The notes: generated by a model from the sequence alone, not told the origin. A stretch of 64,000 nt of DNA from Chromobacterium haemolyticum (GCF_002081825.1 NZ_MUKU01000017.1:39713-103712), one strand, 5' to 3'; shown: positions 42,205-53,222, numbered from the stretch's first letter. Numbers and translations: made by a program.

Positions 42205-42343
42205 AAGCCGCTCAAAGTCTCGCCCGCAGGAGCGAAACATGACGAAAACCGCGGAGAAAGCGGAGTGTACACACGGTACATGAGCATTTCGAAGGTGTTT
42301 TCAATGCCGTATCGCCGACGCGTAGCAGATTGTAAGCAGCTTC
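42205..42343. mobile_element. MITE-like repeat, copy B (recR stop)
   Basis: About 139 bp resembling copies at 53060 and 63467: CTCAAAGTCTCGC at the left, ACATGAGCATTTCGAA in the middle, CCGTATCGCC and GTAGCAGATTGTAAGCAG at the right. Ends are degraded. The right flank TTA (42344-42346) is the complement of the recR stop codon TAA, so the element abuts the recR end. Left duplication is not preserved. Confidence 0.65.
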
Positions 42344-42946
42344 TTACTGACCGACGCCGCGACGCTCATATACTGCCTGCGCCAAGGTGCCCAGATCGAC
42401 GTATTCCAGCTCGCCGCCCACCGGCATGCCGCGCGCGATGCGCGTCACCTTCAAACCACGCTCCTTCAGCAGTTCGGCGATCATATGCGCGGTGACCTCG
42501 CCCTCGGCGGTGAAATTGGTGGCGATGATCACCTCCTGCACTCCGCTGTCCGCCGCCCTCACCAGCAGCTTGTCCAGATTGATGTCTCGCGGGCCGACAT
42601 TGTCCAGCGGCGAGATGCGGCCCATCAGCACGAAATACAAGCCGTCGAAGCATTTGGCCTGCTCCAGCGTCAGCAGATCCGCCGGCATCTCCACCACACA
42701 CAGCAAATCCTGCCGGCGCTCCTCGTCGGCGCAGATCGGACACAGAGGGGTTTCGCTGAAGGTATTGCAACGCTCGCAGTGGGTCAGCTGGGTCAAGGCG
42801 CGGTCCAGCGCGCGCGCCAGCTTGTCCGCGCCCTTCTTGTCGCGTTGCAGCAGATGGAAGGCCATGCGCTGCGCGGTCTTGGGACCGACGCCCGGCAACA
42901 CTTTCAGAGCGGAGATCAAATGGTCTAGAGCGGGAGGGTTCTTCAT
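42344..42946 (-). CDS. recR: Recombination protein RecR
   Basis: 200-residue DNA-binding protein that loads RecA at gaps with RecF/RecO. HhH region ([18 protein letters not shown]), zinc finger Cys57/60/69/72 ([16 protein letters not shown]), and Toprim domain ([53 protein letters not shown]). ATG 42946 gives the family length. In most bacteria recR follows dnaX-ybaB; here an SRPBCC gene and a terminator lie between. Its stop codon TAA coincides with the edge of repeat copy B. Confidence 0.96.
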   Translation of the reverse strand: MKNPPALDHLISALKVLPGVGPKTAQRMAFHLLQRDKKGADKLARALDRALTQLTHCERCNTFSETPLCPICADEERRQDLLCVVEMPADLLTLEQAKCFDGLYFVLMGRISPLDNVGPRDINLDKLLVRAADSGVQEVIIATNFTAEGEVTAHMIAELLKERGLKVTRIARGMPVGGELEYVDLGTLAQAVYERRGVGQ

Positions 42947-42951
42947 CGCTT

Positions 42952-43407
42952 TCACAATCGGTAAAAACGGCGGCGCAAACGCGCATGCCGCCAGGCAAAG
43001 ACCAGACGGAAGATGCCGTAATGCAATGTCAAAAGCCAGGGCACACGCGGCGCGAAGCCGATGCGGTCCACCACTTCGCAGCCGCCGGACAATGCGCGCA
43101 CCCGCCTCCGGTGCAACCAGCGCCGCTGAGTCAGCATGGTCGAACGCTCGTCGAAAGCCCCCGGCTCCAAGCGCGTCAACTCCAAGTCGTCGCACTCCAC
43201 CGGCAACAAGCCGAACAGCAGAATCCAGCAAGGCCCGATGCGCGCCGGCGGCTTCAGTCCGGCGGGCATCTTCTTGCCCGGCAAGCGCATGCCGAGCCAG
43301 GGCCACAATTCGTCGTTGACGCCGGCGGCGCTGATCGCGTGCGCCCACACCCTGTCGGCATCCACGCTCAGCCGGCTGCGCACGGTGAAATGGGCGAATC
43401 GGCGCAT
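42952..43407 (-). CDS. SRPBCC/START-like protein
   Basis: 151 residues from [25 protein letters not shown]. The opening beta strand plus helix with a tryptophan ([29 protein letters not shown]), the central strands and the long basic C-terminal helix ([22 protein letters not shown]) fit the SRPBCC hydrophobic-ligand fold. Function unknown. The start at 43407 is preferred because the longer frame begins inside the ybaB terminator. It is five bases upstream of recR and probably co-transcribed. Confidence 0.7.
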   Translation of the reverse strand: MRRFAHFTVRSRLSVDADRVWAHAISAAGVNDELWPWLGMRLPGKKMPAGLKPPARIGPCWILLFGLLPVECDDLELTRLEPGAFDERSTMLTQRRWLHRRRVRALSGGCEVVDRIGFAPRVPWLLTLHYGIFRLVFAWRHARLRRRFYRL

Positions 43408-43425
43408 GGCTACCCCGGGGTCAAC

Positions 43426-43455
43426 ACAAAAATGGCCCGGCGCGCGCCGAGCCAT
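43426..43455 (-). terminator. Rho-independent terminator of dnaX-ybaB
   Basis: On the minus strand ATGGCTCGGCGC pairs with GCCGGGCCAT (one G-U) and is followed by TTTTT (43432-43428). It separates ybaB from the SRPBCC-recR pair. Confidence 0.8.
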
Positions 43456-43477
43456 CCGGATGCCGAAATCGGCGCGA

Positions 43478-43816
43478 TCAGAACGGCAGCTTCATGCCGG
43501 CCGGCAGATTCAGGCCGGCGGAAAAACCGGACATCTTTTCCTGGGTGGTGGCTTCCACCTTGCGCACCGCGTCGTTGAACGCGGCGGCGATCAGGTCTTC
43601 CAGCATTTCCTTGTCTTCCTTGGCGTCGTCCAGCAGGCTGTCGTCCAGGCTCACGCGCTTAACGTCGTGCGAGCAGGTCATCACCACCTTGACCATGCCG
43701 GCGCCGGACTGGCCTTCCACTTCCACCGTGGCCAGTTCTTCCTGCGCCTTTTTCATATTGTCCTGCATTTGCTGGGCCTGCTTCATCAGGCCGGCGATGC
43801 CACCTTTGCCAAACAT
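43478..43816 (-). CDS. ybaB: YbaB/EbfC family nucleoid-associated protein
   Basis: 112-residue dimeric DNA-binding protein. Start [35 protein letters not shown], then [21 protein letters not shown] and [16 protein letters not shown] are family-defining. AAGGAG precedes the ATG. It is seven bases after dnaX, the conserved dnaX-ybaB(-recR) arrangement, and is closed by its own terminator. Confidence 0.94.
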   Translation of the reverse strand: MFGKGGIAGLMKQAQQMQDNMKKAQEELATVEVEGQSGAGMVKVVMTCSHDVKRVSLDDSLLDDAKEDKEMLEDLIAAAFNDAVRKVEATTQEKMSGFSAGLNLPAGMKLPF

Positions 43817-43823
43817 AATCGTT

Positions 43824-45728
43824 TCACTCCTTCACGGGTTGAATGGTTTCGATGAGCAGCGTCGCGTCGAATTCGCGCACCATTTGCTGCACCACCGGAT
43901 CGTTTTTCATATTCTCGCGCGCGATGTTCAACTGCTCCTGCCTATGGCGGGCGTCTTTCATCGCCGGCGTTTCCAGGCCCAGTTCCTCTACCGTCACCGC
44001 CAGTTCCACCGGCCGGCCGAAGCGTTCGCTCAGCGCCAGCTTGAGCTTGTCCTGATAATCGCGGCTGGTCATGTGGCGGAAACTCTCCGGCACCGCCAGC
44101 GCCAGGCGATCCTGGCCCCAGTCCTTCAATACCGCATTATGGGCCAGCATGCGCGCCGCGCCCAGCTTGACGCCCAATTCGGTCACCAAGGCCTGCCAGT
44201 CGCCGTCGAACTGATAATCGACGGCTTCCTCCGGCTCTTGCTGCAAATAGGACGGCATCTCCTCATCCGCCGCGACGCCCTGATCCCAGGGTACATCGTC
44301 AGGGCTGACGTCGCCGTCGCTATCGCTTCCCTCGTCGTCCGCGTCTTCCGGCGGGACCGGCGGCGCGGCCGGGCGGGCCGGAGCGGTTTGCTGCGCGGCC
44401 ACCGGGGCCGGCCTGACTTCCGGCGCGGCAGGCTCGGGGTCAGGTTCCGCCGCCGGGGCGCTTTCCTGCACCGGTTGCGACGCGGATTGCCGCGGCGCCG
44501 ACGAACTCAGGCCGGCGGCCTGCAAGGCCCGCGCGGCCGGCGAAATGCCCCCGGGCGCGGCCGGGGCCGGCTGCGCTTGCGGCGGTTGCGGACGCGTTGG
44601 CGCGACGGCGGCAGGTCGCGACGGCGCGGCTTCGGCACCGGCATTTGCCGGGTGGAAGGCCAGCATGCGCAGCAGGGTCATACTGAAGCCGGCATGCTCA
44701 TCCGGCGCCAGCGCCAAGTCTTTGCGGCCATGGATAGCTATCTGGTAATACAGCTGCACGTCCTGCGGCGCGATGGCGTCCGCCAGCGCCTGCAAGGCGT
44801 CGCGCTCCGGCTCGTCCTGAGCGATCGCCTGCGGCACGGTCTGCATCAGCGCCAACTGCTGCAACAAAACCGCCAGTTCGCTCAACGCGCCTTCGAAGCT
44901 GACGCCGCGCTCGGCCAGGCCGTCGGCTTCGGCCATCAGCTGCGGGCCGTCGCCGGCCGCCAGCGCCTGCAGCAAGGCGAACAGGTAACGACGGTCCACC
45001 GCGCCCAGCATCGCGCGCACGCCGTCTTCCTTCACCTCACCCAGACCGTAGGCGATGGCCTGGTCCAGCAGCGACTGCGCGTCGCGCATGGAGCCGGAGG
45101 CCGCGCGGCCCAGCAAAGCCAGCGCCGGCGCCTCGTAGGCGATGCCCTCCACGTCCAGCATATGGGCCAGATGGCCGGCCACTTGCTGCGGCGTCATATT
45201 GCGCAAGGAGAACTGCAGACAGCGGCTCAACACCGTGACCGGCACTTTCTGCGGGTCGGTGGTGGCCAGGATGAATTTGACGTGGGCCGGCGGCTCCTCC
45301 AGCGTCTTCAGCATCGCGTTGAAGGCGCTCTTGGACAGCATGTGCACTTCGTCGATGATGTAGACCTTGAAGCGGCCGGACGTCGGCGCGTACTGGGCGT
45401 TTTCCAGCACTTCGCGGATATTGTCGATGCCGGTATTGGACGCGGCGTCGATCTCCAGCAGATCGACGAAGCGGCCAGTGTCGATCTGGCGACAGGCCGA
45501 ACATTCGCCGCAGGGTTCGGCGGTAGTGCCGGTTTCGCAGTTCAGGCTCTTGGCCAGAATCCGGGCGATGGTGGTCTTGCCCACCCCGCGCGTCCCCGTC
45601 AGCAGATAAGCGTGATGCAGGCGCTGTTCTTTGAGGGCGTTGGTCAAGGCGCGCACCACGTGCTCCTGGCCGACCAAATCGGCAAAGCGCTTGGGACGCC
45701 ACTTACGGGCAAGGACTTGATAGCTCAT
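43824..45728 (-). CDS. dnaX: DNA polymerase III subunit tau (gamma/tau)
   Basis: Clamp-loader ATPase that ties together the replisome. 634 residues from [21 protein letters not shown]. Walker [10 protein letters not shown] at about 45-53, zinc ligands Cys64/73/76/79, DEVHM Walker B, and sensor [13 protein letters not shown] Pro/Ala-rich linker is at about 365-470, followed by the tau-specific C-terminal domain for DnaE/DnaB contact. No A-rich slippery sequence that would make the short gamma form was seen near the expected place. No clear Shine-Dalgarno precedes ATG 45728. Confidence 0.95.
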   Translation of the reverse strand: MSYQVLARKWRPKRFADLVGQEHVVRALTNALKEQRLHHAYLLTGTRGVGKTTIARILAKSLNCETGTTAEPCGECSACRQIDTGRFVDLLEIDAASNTGIDNIREVLENAQYAPTSGRFKVYIIDEVHMLSKSAFNAMLKTLEEPPAHVKFILATTDPQKVPVTVLSRCLQFSLRNMTPQQVAGHLAHMLDVEGIAYEAPALALLGRAASGSMRDAQSLLDQAIAYGLGEVKEDGVRAMLGAVDRRYLFALLQALAAGDGPQLMAEADGLAERGVSFEGALSELAVLLQQLALMQTVPQAIAQDEPERDALQALADAIAPQDVQLYYQIAIHGRKDLALAPDEHAGFSMTLLRMLAFHPANAGAEAAPSRPAAVAPTRPQPPQAQPAPAAPGGISPAARALQAAGLSSSAPRQSASQPVQESAPAAEPDPEPAAPEVRPAPVAAQQTAPARPAAPPVPPEDADDEGSDSDGDVSPDDVPWDQGVAADEEMPSYLQQEPEEAVDYQFDGDWQALVTELGVKLGAARMLAHNAVLKDWGQDRLALAVPESFRHMTSRDYQDKLKLALSERFGRPVELAVTVEELGLETPAMKDARHRQEQLNIARENMKNDPVVQQMVREFDATLLIETIQPVKE

Positions 45729-45801
45729 GGGGGCGGATTTTAATGGCAATTGACGCGCGTGGCGACAGGTTTCGCGCCGCCGCGGCGGGCGGCGCGCGGC
45801 G

Positions 45802-46812
45802 TCACGGCTGCGCGGCGGCCTGGCCCGCCAGGTAGCGTTGGCGCAGCTGATCCGCGATTTCCTGCACCGCCTTGGCGTACAGTGTGCTGCGGTTGTAGCG
45901 GGTAATCACGAAGAAGTTGTTGAGGCCCAGCCAGTATTCGGTCACGCCCGGCGCCGTTTCCAGCGGCACCAGCACCGCCGGCACGTCATCGGCCACCGGC
46001 GACTGCGGCGTCACGCCCATTTTCTTCAGCTCCCCCACGGTGTAATGCAAATTGAACTTGTCGGCGATCAGTTGATCAATCTGCGGCCCCGGCTGCACGC
46101 TGGCCGGCAAGATGACATCGTCGCCGTGGCGCCAGCCGTGGCGCTGGAAGTAATTGGCCACGCTACCGATCACGTCGTCCGGATCGCTCCAGATGTCGCG
46201 GTGACCGCTGCCGTCGAAATCCACCGCCCATTTTCGGAAGCTGGACGGCATGAATTGCGGCCAGCCCATCGCGCCGGCGTAAGAGCCCTTCAGCGTCAGC
46301 GGATCCTTGCCCTCCTCCTTGGCCAGCAGCAGGAACTCTGTCAGTTCCTTGCGGAAGAATTCCGCGCGGCGCGGGTAATCGAAGCCGATGGTGGACAAGG
46401 CGTCCACCAGGCGGAACGATCCGGTGTTGCGGCCGTAATGGGACTCCACCCCCAGAATGGCGACGATGAGCTCAGGCGCCACGCCGTACTGCTGCTCGGC
46501 GCGCGTCAGCGCGGCGGCGTTGGCGCGCCAGAACGCCACGCCGTCGGCGATGGTCTTTTCCCCCACCGAGGAATTGCGGAATTGATACCAGGGCCGCGAG
46601 GTGGACGGCTTATCCAGTATCTTGATGATATTGGGCTTGAGTTCGACATTGGCGAACACCGCCTCCAGCTCCGGACGGTTGAACTGACCGCCTGCCACTT
46701 GCTCGTCGATGTAGCGCTGAACGTCCGGACGCGCCAGGAAAGCCGCGTCGGCCTGCGCCAGCTGGAAGGAGAACAGGGCCGCCAACGGGGCCAGTTTAAG
46801 CAAAGATTTCAT
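45802..46812 (-). CDS. mltB: Lytic murein transglycosylase B family
   Basis: 336-residue exported peptidoglycan-cleaving enzyme. Signal peptide MKSLLKLAPLAALFSFQLAQADA, without the lipobox cysteine of E. coli MltB, so probably soluble periplasmic. Catalytic Glu123 in AILGVESHYGRNTG. GSYAGAMGWPQFMPSSFRKWAVDFDG is the SLT_2 core, and ANYFQRHGWRHGDDV follows. No neighbours with a related function. The ribosome site is weak. Confidence 0.92.
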   Translation of the reverse strand: MKSLLKLAPLAALFSFQLAQADAAFLARPDVQRYIDEQVAGGQFNRPELEAVFANVELKPNIIKILDKPSTSRPWYQFRNSSVGEKTIADGVAFWRANAAALTRAEQQYGVAPELIVAILGVESHYGRNTGSFRLVDALSTIGFDYPRRAEFFRKELTEFLLLAKEEGKDPLTLKGSYAGAMGWPQFMPSSFRKWAVDFDGSGHRDIWSDPDDVIGSVANYFQRHGWRHGDDVILPASVQPGPQIDQLIADKFNLHYTVGELKKMGVTPQSPVADDVPAVLVPLETAPGVTEYWLGLNNFFVITRYNRSTLYAKAVQEIADQLRQRYLAGQAAAQP

Positions 46813-46876
46813 GGGCTGGTTTCTGAATAAGCGTTTTTGACTTAGCCACGCTCCTCAAAAAACGCGGCGCGAAAAC

Positions 46877-46911
46877 AAAGCCTCAAGTCTCGCAAGCTCG
46901 CGGCCACGCGC
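46877..46911. repeat. Partial repeat fragment next to MITE copy A
   Basis: AAGCCTCAAGTCTCGCAAGC resembles the left end of the repeat family (compare GAGCCTGTTCAAAGTCTCGC at 63467). It immediately precedes copy A and looks like the remnant of another insertion. Confidence 0.4.
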
Positions 46912-46914
46912 TAA

Positions 46915-47043
46915 GCCTGTTCAAATGTCTTGCGAGCAAGGCGGCTAAAGAGGCGGAATGGTCGTACGATACGTGAGCATTCTTTGGTTTCAACACTCTT
47001 CTCAATCCATCCCGCCAACGCACAGCCGATCGTAAACAAGTCC
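46915..47043. mobile_element. MITE-like repeat, copy A (hrcA stop)
   Basis: 129-bp diverged copy. Left end GCCTGTTCAAATGTCTTGCG, middle GCGGAATGGTCGTACGATAC and TGAGCATT, right end CCGATCGTAAACAAGTCC. It is flanked by TAA at 46912-46914 and TAA at 47044-47046. The right junction overlaps the hrcA stop codon: the last base of the element supplies the G of TAG on the minus strand. Confidence 0.65.
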
Positions 47044-48065
47044 TAAATCCGGAACGACAAGGCGCTGGACACCAAACGCGCGGTGATGTCGACGATGGGT
47101 ATCACGCGCTCGTAAGCCATCCGGGTGGGGCCGACAACGCCCAGCGCGCCGACCACCTGGCCGTTGATCCGGTAAGGCGCCGTCACCACCGAGCACTCGT
47201 CCAGCGTCACTACGCCTGACTCCTCGCCGATGAAAATGTTCACCCCTTGCGCATCGCGCCCCTGGTTCAGCAATTTCAGCAACTCGGTCTTGCGCTCGAA
47301 GACATTGAACAGCTGACGCAGCCGCGACAAATCATCAGACAGGTCGTTCACCTCCAGCAGCCGGTTGCCGCCGGCCACCACCACCGCCGCACTGCTGGCC
47401 GCCATCGAGCTCTGCCCCAGACGAATCGCCGCCGACATCAGCTCGGCGATGTCGCCCTGCAACTGATGCAACTCCTCCGCCACCCGGCTAGCGATGCGGT
47501 CCAGCCCCTGACCGGCGTAATGCTGATTGATGAAATTGCCGGCCTCTATCAGTTCCGACGGCTTGTAGTCGCGCTCAGTGGTCAGCAAGTGATTCTGCAC
47601 GTCGCCGTCCAGCGTCACCAGTATCATCAGCACGCGTCGCTCGGACAGACGCAGGAATTCAATCTGGCGGAAAGCGATATCGGAACGCTGCGGCGTGACG
47701 ATCACGCCGGCGAAATGAGTCAGTTCTGACAATAAAGACGACGCCGACTGGGCGATGCGCTGCGGGCTGTCCGGCTGCAGGTTCAATTCCAGCTCGTGCA
47801 GCGCCGCTTCTTCCAAAGGCCGGATGGTGAGCAGGCGATCGACGAACAGGCGGTAGCCGCGCGCGGTGGGCACCCGCCCCGCCGAGGTGTGCGGCGCCGC
47901 GATCAGCCCCATCGTCTCCAGCTCCGCCAGCACATTGCGGATGGAGGCGGACGACAGCTCGACGCCGGGCAGCATGGACAGGGTTTTGGACCCCACCGGC
48001 TGGCCGTCGACGATATAGCGTTCGATCAGGACCTTGAGCAGGTGTTGCGCGCGTTCGTTCATCAT
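47043..48065 (-). CDS. hrcA: Heat-inducible transcription repressor HrcA
   Basis: Repressor of class I heat-shock genes binding CIRCE elements. 340 residues from [30 protein letters not shown]. The winged helix continues [39 protein letters not shown], followed by the HrcA core ([32 protein letters not shown]) and C-terminal [28 protein letters not shown]. No CIRCE sequence or dnaK/groE gene is adjacent. The stop codon TAG shares its terminal bases with repeat copy A. No good Shine-Dalgarno is visible before ATGATG at 48065. Confidence 0.94.
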   Translation of the reverse strand: MMNERAQHLLKVLIERYIVDGQPVGSKTLSMLPGVELSSASIRNVLAELETMGLIAAPHTSAGRVPTARGYRLFVDRLLTIRPLEEAALHELELNLQPDSPQRIAQSASSLLSELTHFAGVIVTPQRSDIAFRQIEFLRLSERRVLMILVTLDGDVQNHLLTTERDYKPSELIEAGNFINQHYAGQGLDRIASRVAEELHQLQGDIAELMSAAIRLGQSSMAASSAAVVVAGGNRLLEVNDLSDDLSRLRQLFNVFERKTELLKLLNQGRDAQGVNIFIGEESGVVTLDECSVVTAPYRINGQVVGALGVVGPTRMAYERVIPIVDITARLVSSALSFRI

Positions 48066-48371
48066 GATGGTTTCATTGTACACAGGGTGGACACTTGTAA
48101 AAGTGGTCGCAATCACAACTTTTTCAAGCAATATCGCCACGCCCCCGTCCCGAAGGACGGTGGCGCCGGCAAGCGGCCCTGCCGTTGGCCAAGGCTTTAT
48201 GAGATAATCGACGGCATCTTTTCGGCTATCGGCTCAGCAAGCGCAAGCGCGGCGGGATTCGCCCCCGCGCCGCGCAAACCCCTGTCCAGCATCGGGTTTT
48301 TCCCGCCGCCATGGACGCGGGCCGCCGCTGGCCGAGCATTCATTTGTGTAGCGCCCCACACTGGAGACAGC
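48066..48371. other. hrcA-recA divergent intergenic region
   Basis: 306 bp with promoters for both genes. A -10-like GATAAT is seen about 170 bp upstream of recA. No canonical LexA box (CTGT-N8-ACAG) was found by eye. Confidence 0.5.
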
Positions 48372-49424
48372 ATGGCATCCGAAGACAAGAGCAAAGCGTT
48401 GGCCGCGGCCCTTGCCCAAATTGAAAAGCAATTTGGCAAGGGTTCGATCATGCGCATGAGCGACAACCAGATCAACGAAAACCTGCAGGTGGTCTCCACC
48501 GGCTCGCTGAGCCTGGACCTGGCGCTGGGCGTCGGCGGCCTGCCGCGCGGCCGCGTGGTGGAAATCTACGGCCCGGAGTCGTCCGGTAAAACCACTTTGT
48601 GTCTGCAGGCGGTAGCCGAGATGCAAAAATTGGGCGGCACCTGCGCCTACATCGACGCAGAAAACGCGCTGGACCCGCAATATGCGCAAAAGCTGGGCGT
48701 CAAGGTTGACGACCTGCTGATCTCGCAGCCGGACACCGGCGAGCAAGCGCTGGAAATCTGCGACATGCTGGTGCGCTCCAGCGGCGTCGATCTGATCGTG
48801 ATCGACTCGGTGGCCGCCTTGGTGCCCAAGGCGGAAATCGAAGGCGAAATGGGCGACAGCCACGTGGGCCTGCAAGCCCGACTGATGAGCCAGGCGCTGC
48901 GCAAGCTGACCGGCAACATCAAGCGCACCAACACCCTGGTGATCTTCATCAACCAGATCCGCATGAAGATCGGCGTGATGTTCGGCAACCCGGAAACCAC
49001 CACCGGCGGCAACGCGCTGAAGTTCTACGCCTCCGTGCGCCTGGACATCCGCCGCACCGGCGGCATCAAGAAGGGCGAGGAAGTGATCGGCAACGACACC
49101 CGCGTCAAAGTGGTGAAGAACAAAGTGTCGCCGCCGTTCCGCCAGGCCGATTTCGAAATCCTGTACGGCGAGGGCATCTCCCGCCAGGGCGAGATCATCG
49201 AACTGGGCGTCAAGCACGGCTTCATCGACAAATCCGGCGCCTGGTACGCCTACAACGGCCAGAAGATCGGCCAGGGCAAGGACAACACCCGCGAATGGCT
49301 GAAGTCCAACCCGGAAATCGCCGCTGAAGTGGAACGCAAGATCCGCGACGCGGTGGGCATCAAAGTGGAAATCACCGAAGGCCAGCCGGACGAAGAGTTC
49401 GCCGACGACGCGCTCGACGCCTGA
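48372..49424 (+). CDS. recA: Recombinase RecA
   Basis: 350-residue recombinase forming filaments on single-stranded DNA. Walker [10 protein letters not shown] at 67-75, [35 protein letters not shown], and loop L2 [35 protein letters not shown]; the acidic C-terminus ends [17 protein letters not shown] lies five bases before ATG 48372. recX follows by eight bases. A long upstream open frame is not coding. Confidence 0.98.
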   Translation: MASEDKSKALAAALAQIEKQFGKGSIMRMSDNQINENLQVVSTGSLSLDLALGVGGLPRGRVVEIYGPESSGKTTLCLQAVAEMQKLGGTCAYIDAENALDPQYAQKLGVKVDDLLISQPDTGEQALEICDMLVRSSGVDLIVIDSVAALVPKAEIEGEMGDSHVGLQARLMSQALRKLTGNIKRTNTLVIFINQIRMKIGVMFGNPETTTGGNALKFYASVRLDIRRTGGIKKGEEVIGNDTRVKVVKNKVSPPFRQADFEILYGEGISRQGEIIELGVKHGFIDKSGAWYAYNGQKIGQGKDNTREWLKSNPEIAAEVERKIRDAVGIKVEITEGQPDEEFADDALDA

Positions 49425-49432
49425 TTCCCTGA

Positions 49433-49888
49433 ATGGAAAAAAGCCTGAGGGCGCGAGCCGTCGATCTCCTGTCCCGCCGCGAATACACGCGGCGGGAACT
49501 GGAGCGGCGGCTCGCTCCGTTTGCGGAAAGCCCGGAACAATTGACGGCCTTGCTGGACGAGCTGGCCGAACACAGCTGGCAGTCCGATCAGCGTTTCGCC
49601 CAACAGTTCGCCGACAGCAAGGGACAACGCTACGGCAGCCGCCGCCTGCAGCAGGAAATGCGCCAGCGCGGCGTGGACGCTGAACTGATCCGCGATACGC
49701 TGCAGGGCCGCGACGACCTTGCCGCCGCCCAAGCGCAGTGGCGCAAGAAGTTCGGCCAACTACCGGCCACGCCGCAGGAACGCGCGCGCCAGATCCGCTT
49801 TCTGGCCGGACGCGGCTTCCCGATGTCGGTGATTGGCAAGGTGCTTAGCGGCGCCGCCGACGACGACTTTCCCGCCGACGAGGACTGA
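49433..49888 (+). CDS. recX: RecA regulator RecX
   Basis: 151-residue helical protein that limits RecA filament growth. The opening ARAVDLLSRREYTRRELERRLAP is the RecX repeat motif, followed by WQSDQRFAQQFADSKGQRYGSRRLQQEMRQRGVD and QIRFLAGRGFPMSVIGKVL. It directly follows recA, the standard pairing, and is probably translated from read-through of the same mRNA. Confidence 0.94.
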   Translation: MEKSLRARAVDLLSRREYTRRELERRLAPFAESPEQLTALLDELAEHSWQSDQRFAQQFADSKGQRYGSRRLQQEMRQRGVDAELIRDTLQGRDDLAAAQAQWRKKFGQLPATPQERARQIRFLAGRGFPMSVIGKVLSGAADDDFPADED

Positions 49889-49890
49889 GC

Positions 49891-50349
49891 ATGCAAACGC
49901 GCAGCATCGCCACCCATATCGACATAGCCGCCGCGCCGTCCGCGGTCTGGCGCGTGCTGTGCGACTGGGCCGCCTACCCGGAGTGGAACCCCTTCATCGT
50001 CGGCCTGCACGGCCGCCAGCAGATAGGGTCTCGCCTGGTGGTCAGCGTCCACCCGCCCGGCCGGCCGCGGCTGACCTTCCGCCCGCGGCTGGAAGTCTTG
50101 CAAACGGCGGAGGAGCTGGTCTGGCTGGGGCGCGCGCTACTGCCCGGCCTACTGGACGGCCGCCACAGTTTTCGCCTGGAAGCGCTGGAAAACGGCGGCA
50201 CCCGCCTGCATCACGGCGAAACGTTCAGCGGTCTGCTCCTCCCCTTGTTCGGCCAGGCGTTGCTGGCCGATGCCCGCAAGGGTTTCGAGTTGATGAACCA
50301 GGCGCTCAAGCGCCGCGCCGAAACCCTTGCCAGCGCGGGCGCGGCTTGA
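49891..50349 (+). CDS. SRPBCC-domain protein (polyketide cyclase/START-like)
   Basis: 152 residues. Start [36 protein letters not shown] is the classic SRPBCC opening (IDIAAPxxxVWxxLxD...YPxWNP). [33 protein letters not shown] and [13 protein letters not shown] complete the fold. It binds a hydrophobic ligand of unknown identity. The ATG is two bases after the recX stop, so it is probably co-transcribed with recA-recX, though not functionally linked in any obvious way. Confidence 0.82.
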   Translation: MQTRSIATHIDIAAAPSAVWRVLCDWAAYPEWNPFIVGLHGRQQIGSRLVVSVHPPGRPRLTFRPRLEVLQTAEELVWLGRALLPGLLDGRHSFRLEALENGGTRLHHGETFSGLLLPLFGQALLADARKGFELMNQALKRRAETLASAGAA

Positions 50350-50425
50350 CACAATCAGCTGTCCGCGCCGCTCTGGGTTTAAGCCCCCAAAGCGGCCCAG
50401 AATTCGCAATCTTACGAAATCAAAC

Positions 50426-53059
50426 ATGAAAACCTCTGAAATTCGCCAGAAATTCCTGGATTTCTTTGCCGGCAAACATCATCAGGTGGTGCCTTCCAGC
50501 AGCCTGATCCCCGGCAACGATCCCACGCTGATGTTCACCGTCGCCGGCATGGTGCAGTTCAAGGACGTGTTCCTGGGCTTTGAAAAGCGCGATTACAGCC
50601 GCGCCACCACCAGCCAGAAATGCCTGCGCGCGGGCGGCAAGCATAACGACCTGGAAAACGTCGGCTACACCGCGCGCCACCATACCTTCTTCGAAATGCT
50701 GGGCAACTTCAGCTTCGGCGACTACTTCAAACAAGACGCGATCACCTTCGCCTGGGAATTCCTCACCGGCGAACAGTGGCTGAACCTGCCCAAGGACAAG
50801 CTGCTGGTCACCGTCTACGCCTCCGACGACGAAGCCTACGACATCTGGCACAAGAGCGTGGGCCTGCCTGCTGACAAGATCATCCGTATCGGCGACAACA
50901 AGGGCGCGCCGTACGCCTCCGACAACTTCTGGACCATGGGCGACACCGGCCCCTGCGGCCCCTGCACCGAGATCTTCTACGACCACGGCCCAAGCGTGGC
51001 CGGCGGCCCTCCGGGCAGCCCGGACGAAGACGGCGACCGCTTCATGGAAATCTGGAACAACGTGTTCATGCAGTTCAACCGCGACGAGTCCGGCACCCTG
51101 CATCCGCTGCCCAAGCCGTCGGTCGACACCGGCATGGGCCTGGAACGCCTGTCCACCGTGCTGCAACACGTCAAGTCCAACTATGAAACCGACGCGCTGG
51201 CCTGCCTGGTGCGCGCCGCCGCGCGCGAAACCGGCGTGGCCTACAGCCAGGAGGTGCCGTCGCTGAAAGTAATCGCCGACCACATCCGCGCCTGTTGCTT
51301 CATGGTCGCCGACGGCATCCTGCCGTCCAACGAAGGCCGCGGCTACGTGCTGCGCCGCATCGCCCGCCGCGCCATCCGCCACGGCTACAAGCTGGGCCAG
51401 AAAGGCCTGTTCTTCCACAAGATCGTCGCCGATCTGGTGGCCGAGATGGGCGACGCCTATCCGGAACTGCGCGAAAAGCAGGCGCATATCGAAGACGCGC
51501 TGCGCGCAGAGGAAATCAAGTTCGCCGAAACGCTGGAAATCGGTATGGGTCTGGTCGACTCCGCCCTGGAAGGCGGCAAGACCGAGCTTGACGGCGACAC
51601 CATCTTCAAGCTGTACGACACCTTCGGCTTCCCGGTGGACCTGACCGCCGACATCTGCCGCGAACGCGACATCCACGCCGACCTGGAAGGCTTCGAGCGC
51701 GCGATGGAAGCGCAGCGCGAGCGCGGCCGCGCCGGCTCCAGCTTCAAGATGACCGGCAAGGTCAGCTACAGCGGCGCCGACACCTGCTTCCACGGCTATG
51801 ATTCCGCCAGCACCGACGCCAAGGTATTGGCGCTGTTCAAGGGCACCGAGGCCGTCGCCGCGCTGGAAGCCGGCGAAGAAGGCATCGTGGTGCTGGACGA
51901 CACCCCCTTCTACGCCGAAGGCGGCGGCCAGGTTGGCGACGTGGGCGAGATTTCGCTGCAAGGCGGCATCGGCGCGCTGTTCGACGTCAACGACACCCAG
52001 AAGATCCAGGCCGCGGTATTCGGCCACAAGGGCAAGCTGGCCCGCGGCCGCCTCGCCGTCGGCGACAGCGTGACCGCCACCATCGACCTGCACGCGCGCG
52101 CCGCCAGCGCCCGCAACCATTCCGCCACCCACCTCTTGCACGCGGCGCTGCGCCACGTGCTGGGCGACCATGTCGCGCAGAAGGGCTCGCTGGTGAATCC
52201 GGAGCGCACCCGCTTCGACTTCGCCCACGGCGAACCAGTCAGCGCCGAACAGATCGCCGAGCTGGAGCGCGTGGTCAACCGCGTGATCAGCCACAACTTG
52301 CCGGTCAAGGCCGAAGTGATGAGCATGGAAGCCGCGCAAAAATCCGGCGCGATGATGCTGTTTGGCGAAAAATACGGCGATGAAGTGCGCGTGCTGACCA
52401 TGGGCGACTTCTCCGCCGAACTGTGTGGCGGCACCCACGTGCAACGCACCGGCGACATCGGCCTGTTCAAGATTGTGGCAGAAAGCGGCGTCGCCGCCGG
52501 CGTGCGCCGCGTTGAAGCCGTCACCGGCGAAGGCGCCATCGCCCACATCCAGGCTCAGGACGCCTTGCTGAAAGAAGCCGCCGGCGCGCTGAAAGCGCAA
52601 ACGCTGGACGAGGTGGCCGTCAAGATCGGCAGCCTGCAAGACAACGTCAAGACCCTGGAAAAAGAGCTGGCCAAGCTCAAGGGCCAGCTGGCCGCTTCCG
52701 CCGGCGACAGCCTGGCCGACGGCGCCGCCGACGTCAACGGCGTCAAGGTGCTGGCGGTGGAACTGCCCGGCGCGGACAACAACGCGCTGCGCGAAACCCT
52801 GGACAAGCTGAAAGACAAGCTGGGCTCCGCCGCCATCGTACTGGCAGCCAAGGGCGACGGCAAAGTGGCCCTGGTGGCCGGCGTCACCGCCGACCTGACC
52901 GCCAAACTCAAGGCCGGCGAGCTGGTCAACTTCGTCGCCCTGCAAGTGGGAGGCAAGGGCGGCGGCCGTCCGGACATGGCCCAAGCCGGCGGCACTCAGC
53001 CGGAAAACCTGGCGGCGGCCTTGGCCGGCGTGCAGGCCTGGGTGGCAGCTAAGCTGTAA
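50426..53059 (+). CDS. alaS: Alanyl-tRNA synthetase
   Basis: 877 residues, the normal family length. Class II aminoacylation domain ([51 protein letters not shown]), tRNA-recognition domain, editing domain with zinc ligands His565 and His569 (NHSATHLLH), and Cys667/His671 (CGGTHV), then the C-Ala domain ending [22 protein letters not shown]. The start at 50426 is fixed by the conserved N-terminus. The stop codon TAA (53057-53059) is also the left target duplication of repeat copy C, so the terminator was pushed about 140 bp downstream. Confidence 0.97.
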   Translation: MKTSEIRQKFLDFFAGKHHQVVPSSSLIPGNDPTLMFTVAGMVQFKDVFLGFEKRDYSRATTSQKCLRAGGKHNDLENVGYTARHHTFFEMLGNFSFGDYFKQDAITFAWEFLTGEQWLNLPKDKLLVTVYASDDEAYDIWHKSVGLPADKIIRIGDNKGAPYASDNFWTMGDTGPCGPCTEIFYDHGPSVAGGPPGSPDEDGDRFMEIWNNVFMQFNRDESGTLHPLPKPSVDTGMGLERLSTVLQHVKSNYETDALACLVRAAARETGVAYSQEVPSLKVIADHIRACCFMVADGILPSNEGRGYVLRRIARRAIRHGYKLGQKGLFFHKIVADLVAEMGDAYPELREKQAHIEDALRAEEIKFAETLEIGMGLVDSALEGGKTELDGDTIFKLYDTFGFPVDLTADICRERDIHADLEGFERAMEAQRERGRAGSSFKMTGKVSYSGADTCFHGYDSASTDAKVLALFKGTEAVAALEAGEEGIVVLDDTPFYAEGGGQVGDVGEISLQGGIGALFDVNDTQKIQAAVFGHKGKLARGRLAVGDSVTATIDLHARAASARNHSATHLLHAALRHVLGDHVAQKGSLVNPERTRFDFAHGEPVSAEQIAELERVVNRVISHNLPVKAEVMSMEAAQKSGAMMLFGEKYGDEVRVLTMGDFSAELCGGTHVQRTGDIGLFKIVAESGVAAGVRRVEAVTGEGAIAHIQAQDALLKEAAGALKAQTLDEVAVKIGSLQDNVKTLEKELAKLKGQLAASAGDSLADGAADVNGVKVLAVELPGADNNALRETLDKLKDKLGSAAIVLAAKGDGKVALVAGVTADLTAKLKAGELVNFVALQVGGKGGGRPDMAQAGGTQPENLAAALAGVQAWVAAKL

Positions 53060-53198
53060 GAACGTGTTTGCGATCTCGCGAGCTAAGGCAAGACAAGGCG
53101 TTGCGGCTGAGAAAGCGGAATGTACGCGTGGTACATGAGCATTTCGAAAACGTTTTCAACGCCGTATCGCCAACGCGCAGCAGATCGGAAACAGGTTC
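53060..53198. mobile_element. MITE-like repeat, copy C (alaS stop)
   Basis: 139-bp element with terminal inverted repeats: left GAACGTGTTTGCGATCT and right AGATCGGAAACAGGTTC. It is flanked by TAA at 53057-53059 (the alaS stop) and TAA at 53199-53201. Internally GGCGTTG pairs with CAACGCC, and ATGTAC-GCGTG-GTACAT forms a hairpin. No coding potential. It is closely similar to the 63467 copy across most of its length. Confidence 0.82.
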
Positions 53199-53222
53199 TA
53201 AGCCTCCCAACTCTCGTCAATA

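Noticed and set aside
43824..45728. Programmed frameshift in dnaX producing the gamma form
   Set aside because: No A-rich slippery heptamer is present in the linker region.
47044..48065. CIRCE element near hrcA
   Set aside because: No TTAGCACTC-N9-GAGTGCTAA sequence is present around the gene.
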